Assembly (NCBI RefSeq): GCF_009931115.1
Contig: NZ_CP047491.1
Span: 868,001 to 932,000, forward strand
DNA: 64,000 nt
From: Microbulbifer hydrolyticus
GTDB lineage: Bacteria; Pseudomonadota; Gammaproteobacteria; Pseudomonadales; Cellvibrionaceae
Reading direction: 5' to 3'
Shown here: positions 8,643 to 16,312 of the stretch, piece after piece
How positions within the stretch are numbered: the first letter of the stretch is position 1
Layout of the letters: every line of letters begins with the position of its first letter
Made by a program: the position numbers and the translations under genes
Notes under the pieces: generated by a model
Databases searched by the model: none
What the model saw: the letters and a program-made list of their open reading frames with translations, nothing else
Told to the model about the DNA's origin: nothing

Positions 8643-9230
8643 GTGCAAGCGCAAATCCTGAGGTTGAATCTCGCCGGACAGCCACTGGAGTGGCTGAGCT
8701 GGGAAGAGGCGGCGTGCCTCTATGTACGGGAGCTGGTGACCTGGACCATGGGCGGTGTAGTGCAGACTGTGCACGGCGGCATTAACCGGCAGGGAAAACG
8801 CTCTACCCTAGACCTCGCCGCCATCATTGCCTGCGGTGGTGACCGTATGGCACGCCCCCGTACCCGGCCACCACTTAATAACCGCGCGCTGTTCGCCCGC
8901 GACGAGCACACCTGCCTCTATTGCGGCAGCTGGTTCCCCATCCGCGAACTCACCCGCGACCACGTACACCCGGTGTCGAAAGGCGGTAAAGACGTGTGGG
9001 AAAACGTTGTCACCGCCTGCCGTCGCTGCAATCAGCACAAGGGCAACCGGCTGCTGGAGAATATCGAACTGGAATTGCTCGCACTGCCGTTTGCCCCCAA
9101 CGCTGCGGAATATCTGGCGCTCACTAACAGCGCCCGGATTCGCGGGGATCAGATGGAGTTTCTGCGCGGGCAGTTTTCTCGCAAGCGGCAGGAAGGGTGG
9201 CTGGGGGATGGGTTACCGCAGGCCTGTTGA
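8643..9230 (+). CDS. HNH endonuclease family protein
   Basis: A 195-residue protein with a complete HNH nuclease fold: CLYC zinc knuckle, DHVHPVSKGG, then WENVVTACRRCN and HKGNRL. The DH..H and N-H residues expected for metal binding and catalysis are present. The N-terminal 80 residues (LSWEEAACLYVRELVTWTMG) form a conserved-looking helical domain seen in a common family of proteobacterial HNH proteins. The frame is open further upstream, but a strong GGAGGTG ribosome site six bases ahead fixes the GTG start at 8643. The target is unknown. It lacks the RuvC and bridge regions of IscB and is not part of a visible restriction system. Confidence 0.85.
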   Translation: MQAQILRLNLAGQPLEWLSWEEAACLYVRELVTWTMGGVVQTVHGGINRQGKRSTLDLAAIIACGGDRMARPRTRPPLNNRALFARDEHTCLYCGSWFPIRELTRDHVHPVSKGGKDVWENVVTACRRCNQHKGNRLLENIELELLALPFAPNAAEYLALTNSARIRGDQMEFLRGQFSRKRQEGWLGDGLPQAC

Positions 9231-9279
9231 GCAGAGAGTTCTGCGTTGCTTGATGCGAGGGTGGCGCTTTCGTATTTAA

Positions 9280-10293
9280 CTAGCGAACAGCGCTACGAAT
9301 CAGGGCGCTGAGATAGGCACAAAAATCGTGTCCTTGATTCTGCAACATTTTCGGGAACATGGAGATGGAGGTCATGCCGGGGAAGGTGTTGACCTCATTG
9401 AGGTAAATCTCCCCTTCATCGGTCAGGAAAAAATCAATTCGCGACAGGTCTTTCAGTTGCAGGCCCACAAACGCCCGTTTTGACGCTTCCGCAATCCACC
9501 CCAGCTGCGCCTCTGACAAACCCTGCGCCACCACATGGGTCTGTGCACGGCTGCCTTCCGCGTACTTTTCCTCGTAGCTGTAGAATGTATCTTCCGGAGC
9601 GCAGACCTCTCCCGGCGGAGTAACCACCAACTCCCCCTCATAGGTGTACGCCGCCACTTCCAGCTCGCGCACCTTCAGGCACTTCTCCACCAGCACATAC
9701 GATGAAAGTGTAAAGGCCTCCTGTAGTGCCTTTTCCAGCTCCTCCTCATCGCTCACCCTGTAGCAACCGACAGACGACCCCTGGTTGGAAGCCTTTACAA
9801 ACAGTGTCCCCCACTTCGCCAGCGCATCCCGCGCCTTCGCAGATTCTTCCGCTGTATTGGTGCACAGGAACTGGTACGGCGTATTGTCGATGCCCAGCGC
9901 CGTGAGCCACAGCTTGGTAGTGATCTTGTTGAAGCAGATCTTGCTGGCCTCCGGGCCACAGCCGAAATAGGGCAGGCCGAGGATTTCCAGTTGCGACTGC
10001 AGGTCGCCGGTTTCACCGGGGTAGCCGTGTATGGAGGGGACGACATAATCCACTGGCTGGGCGCTGCCGGTCGCACTGTAGAGCAGCTTGTCCGAGCGCA
10101 GCTCCTGAACCTGGCCATTGCTATCCAGGAAGCGGCCGCTGTCGTCCATGGTGACGCGAGTCAGGCGGATGCCCGGTGCGCCCGCCAGTTCCCCCTGGAT
10201 AAAGTCGGCGGTACGCAGGGAGACGTCATGCTCGCTGCCGCCACCACCACAAATCAGCAGTACGTGGATGTCTTGTTGGGCCTTGTCGCTCAT
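9280..10293 (-). CDS. ddl: D-alanine--D-alanine ligase
   Basis: A 337-residue ATP-grasp enzyme that makes the D-Ala-D-Ala dipeptide for peptidoglycan in the cytoplasm. The N-terminal domain carries GGGGSEHDVSL and the HGYPGETGDLQ block; the ATP-grasp part has KASNQGSSVGCYRV, VEKCLKVRELEV and the metal/ATP site DFFLTDEGEIYLNEVNTFPGM. The HGYPGE form (rather than HGxxGE-D) and absence of a neighbouring mur/fts cluster suggest a stand-alone DdlA-like copy. It lies 10 bp downstream of mepA on the same strand, so two peptidoglycan genes are likely co-transcribed. Confidence 0.93.
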   Translation of the reverse strand: MSDKAQQDIHVLLICGGGGSEHDVSLRTADFIQGELAGAPGIRLTRVTMDDSGRFLDSNGQVQELRSDKLLYSATGSAQPVDYVVPSIHGYPGETGDLQSQLEILGLPYFGCGPEASKICFNKITTKLWLTALGIDNTPYQFLCTNTAEESAKARDALAKWGTLFVKASNQGSSVGCYRVSDEEELEKALQEAFTLSSYVLVEKCLKVRELEVAAYTYEGELVVTPPGEVCAPEDTFYSYEEKYAEGSRAQTHVVAQGLSEAQLGWIAEASKRAFVGLQLKDLSRIDFFLTDEGEIYLNEVNTFPGMTSISMFPKMLQNQGHDFCAYLSALIRSAVR

Positions 10294-10303
10294 TGGGCTC
10301 TCA

Positions 10304-11224
10304 TCAATCGGTTACTGTGGCACGGCCGCGTTCTGACACCGCCGCTGGCGCTGCCAGTACCTGCTCGCACTGTGCGGGCATCTCTGGTTTTTCTGGTGGC
10401 TCTTCCGGTTCTTCCGGCTCCGGGCGATTCAGGATGGCGTAAAACTCGTCGCTAAACCACCAGTCCAGGCCGCCACCACAGGGTTTGCCGCGTACTTTCT
10501 TCTGGGGTTTACAGTTCTTGTCCCCCGGCGGACAGTTCAGCCGCACGTGGAAATGATAGTTGTGTCCCCACCAGGGGCGTACCTTGCGCAGCCATTCATT
10601 ATCGCTGCCTGAAATATCGCACATTTTTCGCTTGATGGTGGGGTGGACAAAGATCCGCGCCACACGCGGGTCTTCCGAGGCAATGCGCAAAATACTGGGG
10701 ATGCGGGGGTCCCAGTTTTTCTCCAGCAGAACGTGCTTGCGTGTATCTGCCATGGGAATCGCAGAGATATTGTCGCGCTCCCAGGACGATAGCGGGCGCC
10801 GGGCGGCGCGCTTGTCCTGGGAGAACCAGATATCCACATCCAGCCCCATCTGGTGGCTTTGGTGCCCGCTACTAAATGGCCCGCCGCGGGCCATGGACAT
10901 ATCGCCGATCTGCAACCTGCCGAGGTTGTTGTCCTCCACCGCGCTGGAAAAGTCCTTGAGGAATTCCACCAGGTACGGGTTGCCGTAATGCCGGTCGCGC
11001 CCGGTGCGCACCAGCTGGAAACCTTCCCCGCGCAACGGCATCTGCTCCGCACCACTCAGGCAGCCGTTACTGTAGCCGCCAATACTGGCTGGAAGCTGGT
11101 TGGAGGGCTTTTTTACGGCCTCCCAGGGATTTTGGGCGAAACTGCTGGCAGCAGCGCAAAGCGCAATCAGGGCGACACACGCGGTGGCGATGAACGGAGA
11201 ATAGTGGCGGATGGAAGGAGGCAT
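10304..11224 (-). CDS. mepA: Penicillin-insensitive murein endopeptidase
   Basis: A 306-residue periplasmic LAS-family metallopeptidase with a signal peptide (about residues 1-30, ending SSFAQ). Zinc and catalytic motifs are visible: GHQSHQMGLDVDIWF, HPTIKRKMC and WWGHNYHFHVRLNCP. It cleaves D-Ala-mDAP cross-links. Paired Cys residues near the C-terminus match the family disulfides. The C-terminal tail is Pro/Glu-rich (EPEEPEEPPEKPEMP). Gene order hisC-mepA-ddl on one strand. Confidence 0.93.
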   Translation of the reverse strand: MPPSIRHYSPFIATACVALIALCAAASSFAQNPWEAVKKPSNQLPASIGGYSNGCLSGAEQMPLRGEGFQLVRTGRDRHYGNPYLVEFLKDFSSAVEDNNLGRLQIGDMSMARGGPFSSGHQSHQMGLDVDIWFSQDKRAARRPLSSWERDNISAIPMADTRKHVLLEKNWDPRIPSILRIASEDPRVARIFVHPTIKRKMCDISGSDNEWLRKVRPWWGHNYHFHVRLNCPPGDKNCKPQKKVRGKPCGGGLDWWFSDEFYAILNRPEPEEPEEPPEKPEMPAQCEQVLAAPAAVSERGRATVTD

Positions 11225-11272
11225 TTTTTACAGCAATGGCGTCGGTTAACAGATTAGTGCCCGGGGAAGTAT

Positions 11273-11294
11273 AGAGGTTCCTCGAGGAACCTCT
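11273..11294. repeat. Perfect 22-bp palindrome between hisC and mepA
   Basis: AGAGGTTCCTC is followed directly by its reverse complement. It lies 34 bp after the hisC stop and 48 bp before the mepA start. As RNA it would form a strong stem with a 4-base loop but has no T tract, so it could be a hisC processing/termination structure or an operator for mepA-ddl. Confidence 0.5.
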
Positions 11295-11328
11295 CTGGAC
11301 TACATCTCGTAAAACGTGTCGACGGTTC

Positions 11329-12423
11329 CTAAAGAATTTCCCGACAGGCGCTTACCAGCGCTTCCATTTCCTCATCCGTGCCAATGCTGATACGCAAGTA
11401 CTCACTAATCCGCGGCTTGTTGAAGTAGCGCACGATGATGTTGCGCTCGCGCAATGTCGTGAACAGTTCCTCGGCGGAAACCTTCGGCGGCTTGGCAAAG
11501 ATGAAGTTGGCGGTGGAGGGCACGATATCGAAGCCCATCTCGCCCAGTGCGGCAACAGTGTACTCGCGGGTGGCGATCACCTTCGCGCAGTTGTCCGTCA
11601 GCCATTCCCGGTCGGCGATGGCCGCCGTCGCCACTTTCTGCGCGATACCGTCGATGGGGTAGGAGTTGAACGAGTTCTTGGCCCGGTTCAGGGCCTCGAT
11701 CAGGTGCGCCTGACCCATCGCATAACCGAGACGCAGTCCCGCGAGCGCGTGGGATTTCGACAGGGTGTGGATTACCAGCAGGTTCGGGTAGCGGTCGATC
11801 AGTGCCGCCGCGCTTTCACCACCAAAATCGATATACGCTTCGTCGATCACCACCACCCGCTCGGAATGCAGTTGCAACAGCTTTTCGATTTCCGCGAGCG
11901 GCAGATAGCGGCCGGTGGGCGCGTTGGGGTTGGGGATAATCACGCCGCCAGCGCCGTCGATGGCGTAGTCTTCCACCGCAATGGAAAAGTCGTCCCGCAA
12001 CGGCAGGGTGCGCGCTTCTATTTCGTAAAACTGGCAGTACACCGGGTAAAAGCTGTAGGTGATGTCCGGGTACAGCAGCGGCTCCGGGCGCTTGAAGAAA
12101 CTGTAAAACGCGTGTGCCAGCACTTCGTCCGAGCCATTGCCCACAAACACCTGTTCCGGCTTCAGGGCAAACTGTTCGGCGATGGTCTCGCGCAGCTCGG
12201 TGGATTCCGGGTCCGGATACAGCCGCAGATGGCTCGCCAGGCCCGCTTCACCCAGCACCGCCTGGGCCCTGGGGGAGGGCGGATAGGGGCTCTCGTTGGT
12301 GTTGAGCTTGATCAGGCGCGCCGTGGTTTTGGGCTGTTCGCCGGGCACGTAGGGCTGGAGCCGCGCTACCGCGGGGCTCCAGAACGGGTTGTCTTGGGGC
12401 TGATCACTCATTTGATCGCTCAT
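11329..12423 (-). CDS. hisC: Histidinol-phosphate aminotransferase
   Basis: A 364-residue class I/II PLP aminotransferase. Family blocks include KLNTNESPYPPSP near the N-terminus, GNGSDEVL, PNAPTGRYLP and VIDEAYIDF, with the PLP lysine in HTLSKSHALAGLRLGYA. It converts imidazole acetol phosphate plus glutamate to histidinol phosphate in histidine synthesis. It starts 74 bp after the stop of the FHA membrane protein and is not near other his genes in this window; a second HisC-like role (aromatic transamination) cannot be excluded. Confidence 0.9.
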   Translation of the reverse strand: MSDQMSDQPQDNPFWSPAVARLQPYVPGEQPKTTARLIKLNTNESPYPPSPRAQAVLGEAGLASHLRLYPDPESTELRETIAEQFALKPEQVFVGNGSDEVLAHAFYSFFKRPEPLLYPDITYSFYPVYCQFYEIEARTLPLRDDFSIAVEDYAIDGAGGVIIPNPNAPTGRYLPLAEIEKLLQLHSERVVVIDEAYIDFGGESAAALIDRYPNLLVIHTLSKSHALAGLRLGYAMGQAHLIEALNRAKNSFNSYPIDGIAQKVATAAIADREWLTDNCAKVIATREYTVAALGEMGFDIVPSTANFIFAKPPKVSAEELFTTLRERNIIVRYFNKPRISEYLRISIGTDEEMEALVSACREIL

Positions 12424-12497
12424 GCTGTCACTCCTTGGCTGGGCAAACTGGTCCAGCGGGCGGAGATTTTAAGCGCTGTGGACGCAGACTTCGACGG

Positions 12498-13538
12498 CTA
12501 TTCGCCCTGGGTTTCCAGATTGTTGTCGGAAGCCGTCTTGCTGGAGGACTTTCCTCGCTTGTTTTTGCTTTTCTCGATGGGAATATCAAACAGTGCCGGG
12601 GTGCTGGCGAGGAACTCCTTCTGTGGCACCGGCTTGCGCCACAGGAAGTCCTTCGACTTCAGCTCCTTGGAAACCTCTGGTGCGCCGCTGAACTCATCCA
12701 TCTTGCCGATCTCCACCGCCGCGGCAAAACCCAGGAAGCACCACGGCAACAGGATCGAGGCCACAAGCCGCCAGTGCGGGGCGATATTGAGCGCCAGATA
12801 GGCTGCACACCACAGCATTACCGGGATCAATATGGCGAGGACGAGAATATTCAGCAGCGGCATCACCTGATGCAGTGAGAAGTTGAAATTGAGCAGGGTG
12901 CCGAACCACTGCCACGCCGCGTACAACAGTGCGGCGGAGGCGGCGATGGAAAGGTGCGCAAGGAAATGTGACTCGTGTTTCACTACCTTGCCGATAAACG
13001 CCCAGGCTGCCGCGTAGATCAGCAGGCCGAGTACCGCATCGGTCAGCACCTCGACCGCACCGGTCCACTTGAACTCACTGGTGCTGCCGAGGTAGGCCAT
13101 CCACAGGCTGAGTGCTGCCACCAGCACACACAGAGCAACGGCCACGGGTGTCGTTGCCAGACGGTCGAACACGGTCTCCGCCGAGTGCAGGGGAATGGCG
13201 GGCGGCACGCTCATCTCGGTGTCGATAAAGCGCAGCCGGCTCTTGCCAATCTGGATTTCATCGCCGCTCTCGATCAGGTGCTCGCGGATATTGGTGGGTT
13301 TTACCGACTTGTCGCGGAAATTGCGTATCAGGCGCATGCCGTTGAGGCTGTCCAGATCCCGCAGCACATAACAGCCGTCCTCATCGCGCACCACTTCCGC
13401 GTGTACCGGGTCGGCGTGGGGGTCTTCCACCATCACCGCATTGTCGTAGCAGCGGCCGATGGTGGTGCGCTCGCCGTCCATGCGGTAACGGGTACCCACC
13501 CGGTGGGCACGATTGATTTCTTCGATAATCAGTGCCAT
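12498..13538 (-). CDS. Membrane protein with N-terminal FHA domain
   Basis: A 346-residue protein. Residues about 20-110 form a forkhead-associated domain (TIGRCYDNAVMVEDPHADPVHAEV, then LRDLDSLNGMRLI and GDEIQIGKSRLRFID) that would bind phosphothreonine. About five hydrophobic segments follow (roughly 130-290), and a Lys/Ser-rich tail closes the protein. Its start overlaps the end of the trypsin-like protease gene by 10 bp, so the two are translationally coupled. The obvious partners for its FHA domain are the two Ser/Thr kinases encoded nearby. The function of the membrane part is unknown. Confidence 0.82.
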   Translation of the reverse strand: MALIIEEINRAHRVGTRYRMDGERTTIGRCYDNAVMVEDPHADPVHAEVVRDEDGCYVLRDLDSLNGMRLIRNFRDKSVKPTNIREHLIESGDEIQIGKSRLRFIDTEMSVPPAIPLHSAETVFDRLATTPVAVALCVLVAALSLWMAYLGSTSEFKWTGAVEVLTDAVLGLLIYAAAWAFIGKVVKHESHFLAHLSIAASAALLYAAWQWFGTLLNFNFSLHQVMPLLNILVLAILIPVMLWCAAYLALNIAPHWRLVASILLPWCFLGFAAAVEIGKMDEFSGAPEVSKELKSKDFLWRKPVPQKEFLASTPALFDIPIEKSKNKRGKSSSKTASDNNLETQGE

Positions 13539-14902
13539 TGAATTTCGCTCGCAAACTTCTTGGTAAAGGCGGTAGCGGACTCCTGGGTGAATCCCGAAAG
13601 AGTGAAATGGCTCACCAGGGCGCGGTTGTTCTGGTCCACCGTGAGGCTCACGTAGAACACGTCATAGAGGTCCGGGAATTCTTTATAGCGGCGCACACAA
13701 TAGGAAGTGCGCGCGATAACCGGCTTGCGGGAACCGCTGGACTGCACAGGCTTCTGGCTTTCCCCTGGCTGGTTGTCGCCGTTGCCCGCTTTGTTGCCGG
13801 CATCACCGTTGCGCGGATGACTGGTGAACTGCTGTTTGCAATTGAAGTCGGTCACATCGTCTTCCCCGGCGCTGTTGCCCGGGAAGAAGCCGCTCATATT
13901 CTCTTCATAGGCGGCGTAAAAGCGCGACGAGCGCAGGTCGTCGTCGGCCTGCAGCCAGAAGAACTCGTATTCCACCCGACCAGTATCAAAATCCTCCGAC
14001 AGGTACACCACATCCTGCCCGGTGCAGCCCTTGGCCACCTGCTTGATGGGTTCGTCTTCATCGTCGCTGGAATTCCCCCAGCACTGGATCGACGGGACTA
14101 TCTCTCCCACCACCTGCGCATCCCCCAGCGGCCGCAGCTGCCAGTCGGCGGCCAGCACCTCGTCGATGATGCGCTGCTGGTTCTGCTGCAGCTGGCGGTT
14201 GATCACCGGCTGTAGCTCCAGCGCGCCATTGCCGGCGGAGGCTTCTTTCTTGTAGTCCAGCAGCAGTGCCACCAGCTTGTTCACCGGCACCAGGAAACTG
14301 ATCTGGTTACCCGCGGTGGCCACATTGATGCCCACCACCTGGCCATTGCGGTTGATCACCGGGCCGCCGCTCATGCCCGGGTTGATGGAGCCGGAGAAAT
14401 GGATGCGGTCGTAAAAACTGCCGCCGGCGATACCGTTGTAGGTGCCGGGCACAATGGTCATGCCCAGATCCAGCGGATTGCCCATGGAGACGATGGTCTC
14501 GCCCTTGCTGGGAGACTTTGATGCCAGTCGCAGAAAGTCGCTCCCCGACTCGCCCTTCTGGCGCAGGATCGCGAGGTCGTTGATCACATCCACATCCAGC
14601 AGCTCCAGCTCGCCCTCCTTGCCGTCGACGGACAGGTACTTGAGCGCGTACTTCTCCGGGTGGTGCACCGCCTCGGACACCACATGGTAATTGGTGGCAA
14701 TCAGGCCGTCGGTGGAAATCTGGAAGCCGGAACCCAGCCCCGCCTTGGAATTGGACGACAGCTCGATCAGGCGGATCTGGTACAGGCTGCCGCGGTAATC
14801 GCTGTACAGCTGCTCGTAACTCTGCGCCAGCACCGGGCCGGCAGTGCACAACAGCAGCAGGGCCAACAGGGGTGAAAGCAGACGCTTGTAAAGGTTGGAC
14901 AT
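13529..14902 (-). CDS. Secreted trypsin-like serine protease
   Basis: A 457-residue protein with a signal peptide (residues 1-27, ending PVLAQ). The S1/HtrA-like catalytic triad is visible: His73 (ATNYHVV), Asp109 (VINDLAIL) and Ser178 (NPGMSGGPVINRNGQVVGI). No PDZ domain follows; instead there are about 250 residues with paired Cys and an Asn/Gly-rich linker near 365-385 that I do not recognise. It probably acts in the periplasm or at the surface. It is first in a transcript with the overlapping FHA gene and is divergent from the candidate RNA and DP-EP gene. Confidence 0.85.
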   Translation of the reverse strand: MSNLYKRLLSPLLALLLLCTAGPVLAQSYEQLYSDYRGSLYQIRLIELSSNSKAGLGSGFQISTDGLIATNYHVVSEAVHHPEKYALKYLSVDGKEGELELLDVDVINDLAILRQKGESGSDFLRLASKSPSKGETIVSMGNPLDLGMTIVPGTYNGIAGGSFYDRIHFSGSINPGMSGGPVINRNGQVVGINVATAGNQISFLVPVNKLVALLLDYKKEASAGNGALELQPVINRQLQQNQQRIIDEVLAADWQLRPLGDAQVVGEIVPSIQCWGNSSDDEDEPIKQVAKGCTGQDVVYLSEDFDTGRVEYEFFWLQADDDLRSSRFYAAYEENMSGFFPGNSAGEDDVTDFNCKQQFTSHPRNGDAGNKAGNGDNQPGESQKPVQSSGSRKPVIARTSYCVRRYKEFPDLYDVFYVSLTVDQNNRALVSHFTLSGFTQESATAFTKKFASEIQWH

Positions 14903-15212
14903 ATTTTGTGGTGCTTATCGGTAGCGAAAATTCACAGCCGCGCTCCCCGCCAGTAGTCGGCGTCCACAAAAGAGGAAAAAAGCGACGGCACAACAGGCTG
15001 ATTTCATTGTGGCCGAAATGTCGGCCGATAGTACGGGATCGGTCACAACCCAACAAGCGAGCCGGGCGCGCGCCGGCCGCGGATTAAAAACCGTTATCGA
15101 CAGTTGAGTGTAGTGAAGCTCGCGCGGGTCCGTGTAATTCACGGTCCCGCAAGCGGTGATGTGAGTGGTTGCTTCGGTAAGAGCGCTCGCCATATCTGAC
15201 ATTACCGATTGC

Positions 15213-15251
15213 TGTAATGGCGTGTAATGGCTTGTGATCGAACTGTAATGG
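15213..15251 (+). promoter_or_regulatory. Four helically phased TGTAATGG repeats
   Basis: TGTAATGG occurs at 15213, 15223 and 15244, with the variant TGTGATCG at 15233, giving steps of 10, 10 and 11 bp. A TAAAGT -10-like hexamer follows at 15261-15266, about 10 bp after the last repeat. This geometry resembles activators of the PhoB/OmpR type that replace the -35 box. The TGTAAT core is similar to, but not the same as, a Pho box (11-bp steps). The regulator is unknown. Confidence 0.4.
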
Positions 15252-15618
15252 GGTTCTGCGTAAAGTGCTCACCAAGGTTGAGGGGGACGCGATGCCCGGC
15301 CATCACAGGAGCCGCGGCAAGGTGGATTGCAGACACCCCGGCACCGGTGACCATCACGGAAGGTGGCACAAGGAAAGCGACGGAACTGCTTTCCGCACCG
15401 GATCCGGCACAGCGCCTCTCAGCCATATTTGCCAAAGGATTGGTAGTTACCTGTCACCGCATGAGCCTGGGGATGGGTAATAAATCAGGAAGACTTCGGC
15501 GCAAGCTGAACCGTCAGGCCGGCCCGGTAACCACAGAGCCTAGGAAGCCGGGATCGTGGAAGGGCCTGACAGAGGCAAGGATGCCTCATTTCGCTCTTGA
15601 TAGTGTTGTTGTAACCGT

Positions 15619-15640
15619 AGATGGCTGGGACCATCTTTTT
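15619..15640 (+). terminator. First of two tandem terminators
   Basis: AGATGG and CCATCT pair around CTGGGA, followed by TTTT. Confidence 0.5.
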
Positions 15641-15643
15641 AAT

Positions 15644-15678
15644 ACCGGCAGTAAGTTCGCTTACTGCCGGTTTTTTTT
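15644..15678 (+). terminator. Strong UUCG-capped intrinsic terminator
   Basis: CCGGCAGTAAG and CTTACTGCCGG form an 11-bp stem capped by TTCG, followed by eight T. The T run on the plus strand shows that it ends a plus-strand transcript arriving from the candidate RNA, 165 bp before the DP-EP start codon. Confidence 0.85.
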
Positions 15679-15844
15679 GGCAAAAATCTGCGGAAGTTTG
15701 TGTAGAAAAATGCCAAGCGGTTGCAGTAAGCTGTGTGACGCAGTTCTCGTTCTGAATCTGTGTTTGTTTTCAAAAATGTTTCAAGACCAACGATCACCCT
15801 GGGCGGTTTGCAGGGATAATAGTCATAAATTACAGGATAGAAAG

Positions 15845-16312
15845 ATGACCGAAGCAACCGAAGCCGTAGAAGCCTGCATTGAAGTGCCCGCGCAGGGTAA
15901 AGTTGAGATGAACTTCACCCTCGAGCCCACCGGTGCCGACCAGAAGTGGATTCTGAAGGATGACAATGGTGATGAGTGGGACACCATCTGCGTGAAGTTC
16001 GATGGAGTGAAGAACGGGGGCGTTGGCAAATCCGGGAAGGCCGAGCTGACGATCCAGATGGTCAACACCGATCTGGTATTCAAGAAGCTGTCGGGCAATA
16101 TCGACGGTATCAGTATCTATGATGTGATCAACGAAGGTAACGAAGGGATCTCCAACTGCAAGGTCGACAGCCAGAACGCGCAGGAGCTGAAGATGGTGCT
16201 GAAGGCCAACAAGCAGACCTCCAGTGGTTTTTCATTCAAGTGGGTAGGGCAGGATCAGAGCGGTGAGACGGTCTATTCGGCTGACCCTGATGCGCGGCTC
16301 GAACCGCTCTGA
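15845..16312 (+). CDS. DP-EP (DUF1888-like) family protein, putative self-cleaving beta-sandwich
   Basis: A 155-residue protein without signal peptide or membrane segment, rich in predicted beta strands. The C-terminus reads SADPDARLEPL, with an Asp147-Pro148 pair and an Glu-Pro pair at 153-154. The described DP-EP family member from Shewanella (SO1698) cleaves itself after an Asp near its C-terminus, releasing a 9-residue tail, and links that Asp to a Lys 18 residues upstream; here the tail after Asp147 is 8 residues and Lys132 lies 15 upstream. Family membership is my inference from this pattern. The frame is open upstream, but ATG 15845 follows the terminators and begins conserved-looking sequence. 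Its stop abuts the stop of the convergent kinase gene with no gap. Confidence 0.55.
   Translation: MTEATEAVEACIEVPAQGKVEMNFTLEPTGADQKWILKDDNGDEWDTICVKFDGVKNGGVGKSGKAELTIQMVNTDLVFKKLSGNIDGISIYDVINEGNEGISNCKVDSQNAQELKMVLKANKQTSSGFSFKWVGQDQSGETVYSADPDARLEPL

Larger units (their letters stand above)
15270..15678 (+). ncRNA. Candidate structured RNA with tandem terminators
   Basis: About 400 bases with no recognisable protein, bounded by phased repeats plus a -10-like box on the left and two consecutive intrinsic terminators on the right. Internal hairpins include GGAAAGC/GCTTTCC (15372-15394) and GAGGCA-AGGA-TGCCTC (15572-15587). I looked for the conserved cores of RNase P RNA, tmRNA, 6S and SRP RNA and found none. 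The frame of the downstream DP-EP gene happens to stay open through this stretch, but the sequence does not look like protein and includes the terminators. The 5' end is an estimate. Confidence 0.4.

Noticed and set aside
8370-9230. HEARO/omega RNA with an IscB-type nuclease
   Set aside because: The 195-residue protein has only an HNH module and a helical N-terminus, with no RuvC or bridge segments, so the OMEGA comparison does not hold.
15270-15678. RNase P RNA, tmRNA, 6S or SRP RNA
   Set aside because: The invariant cores of these RNAs (for example GAGGAAAGTCC of RNase P, the tRNA-like CCA end of tmRNA) are absent.
15227-15844. 206-codon upstream extension of the DP-EP gene
   Set aside because: The stretch includes two intrinsic terminators and does not read like protein; the ATG at 15845 starts the conserved-looking part.
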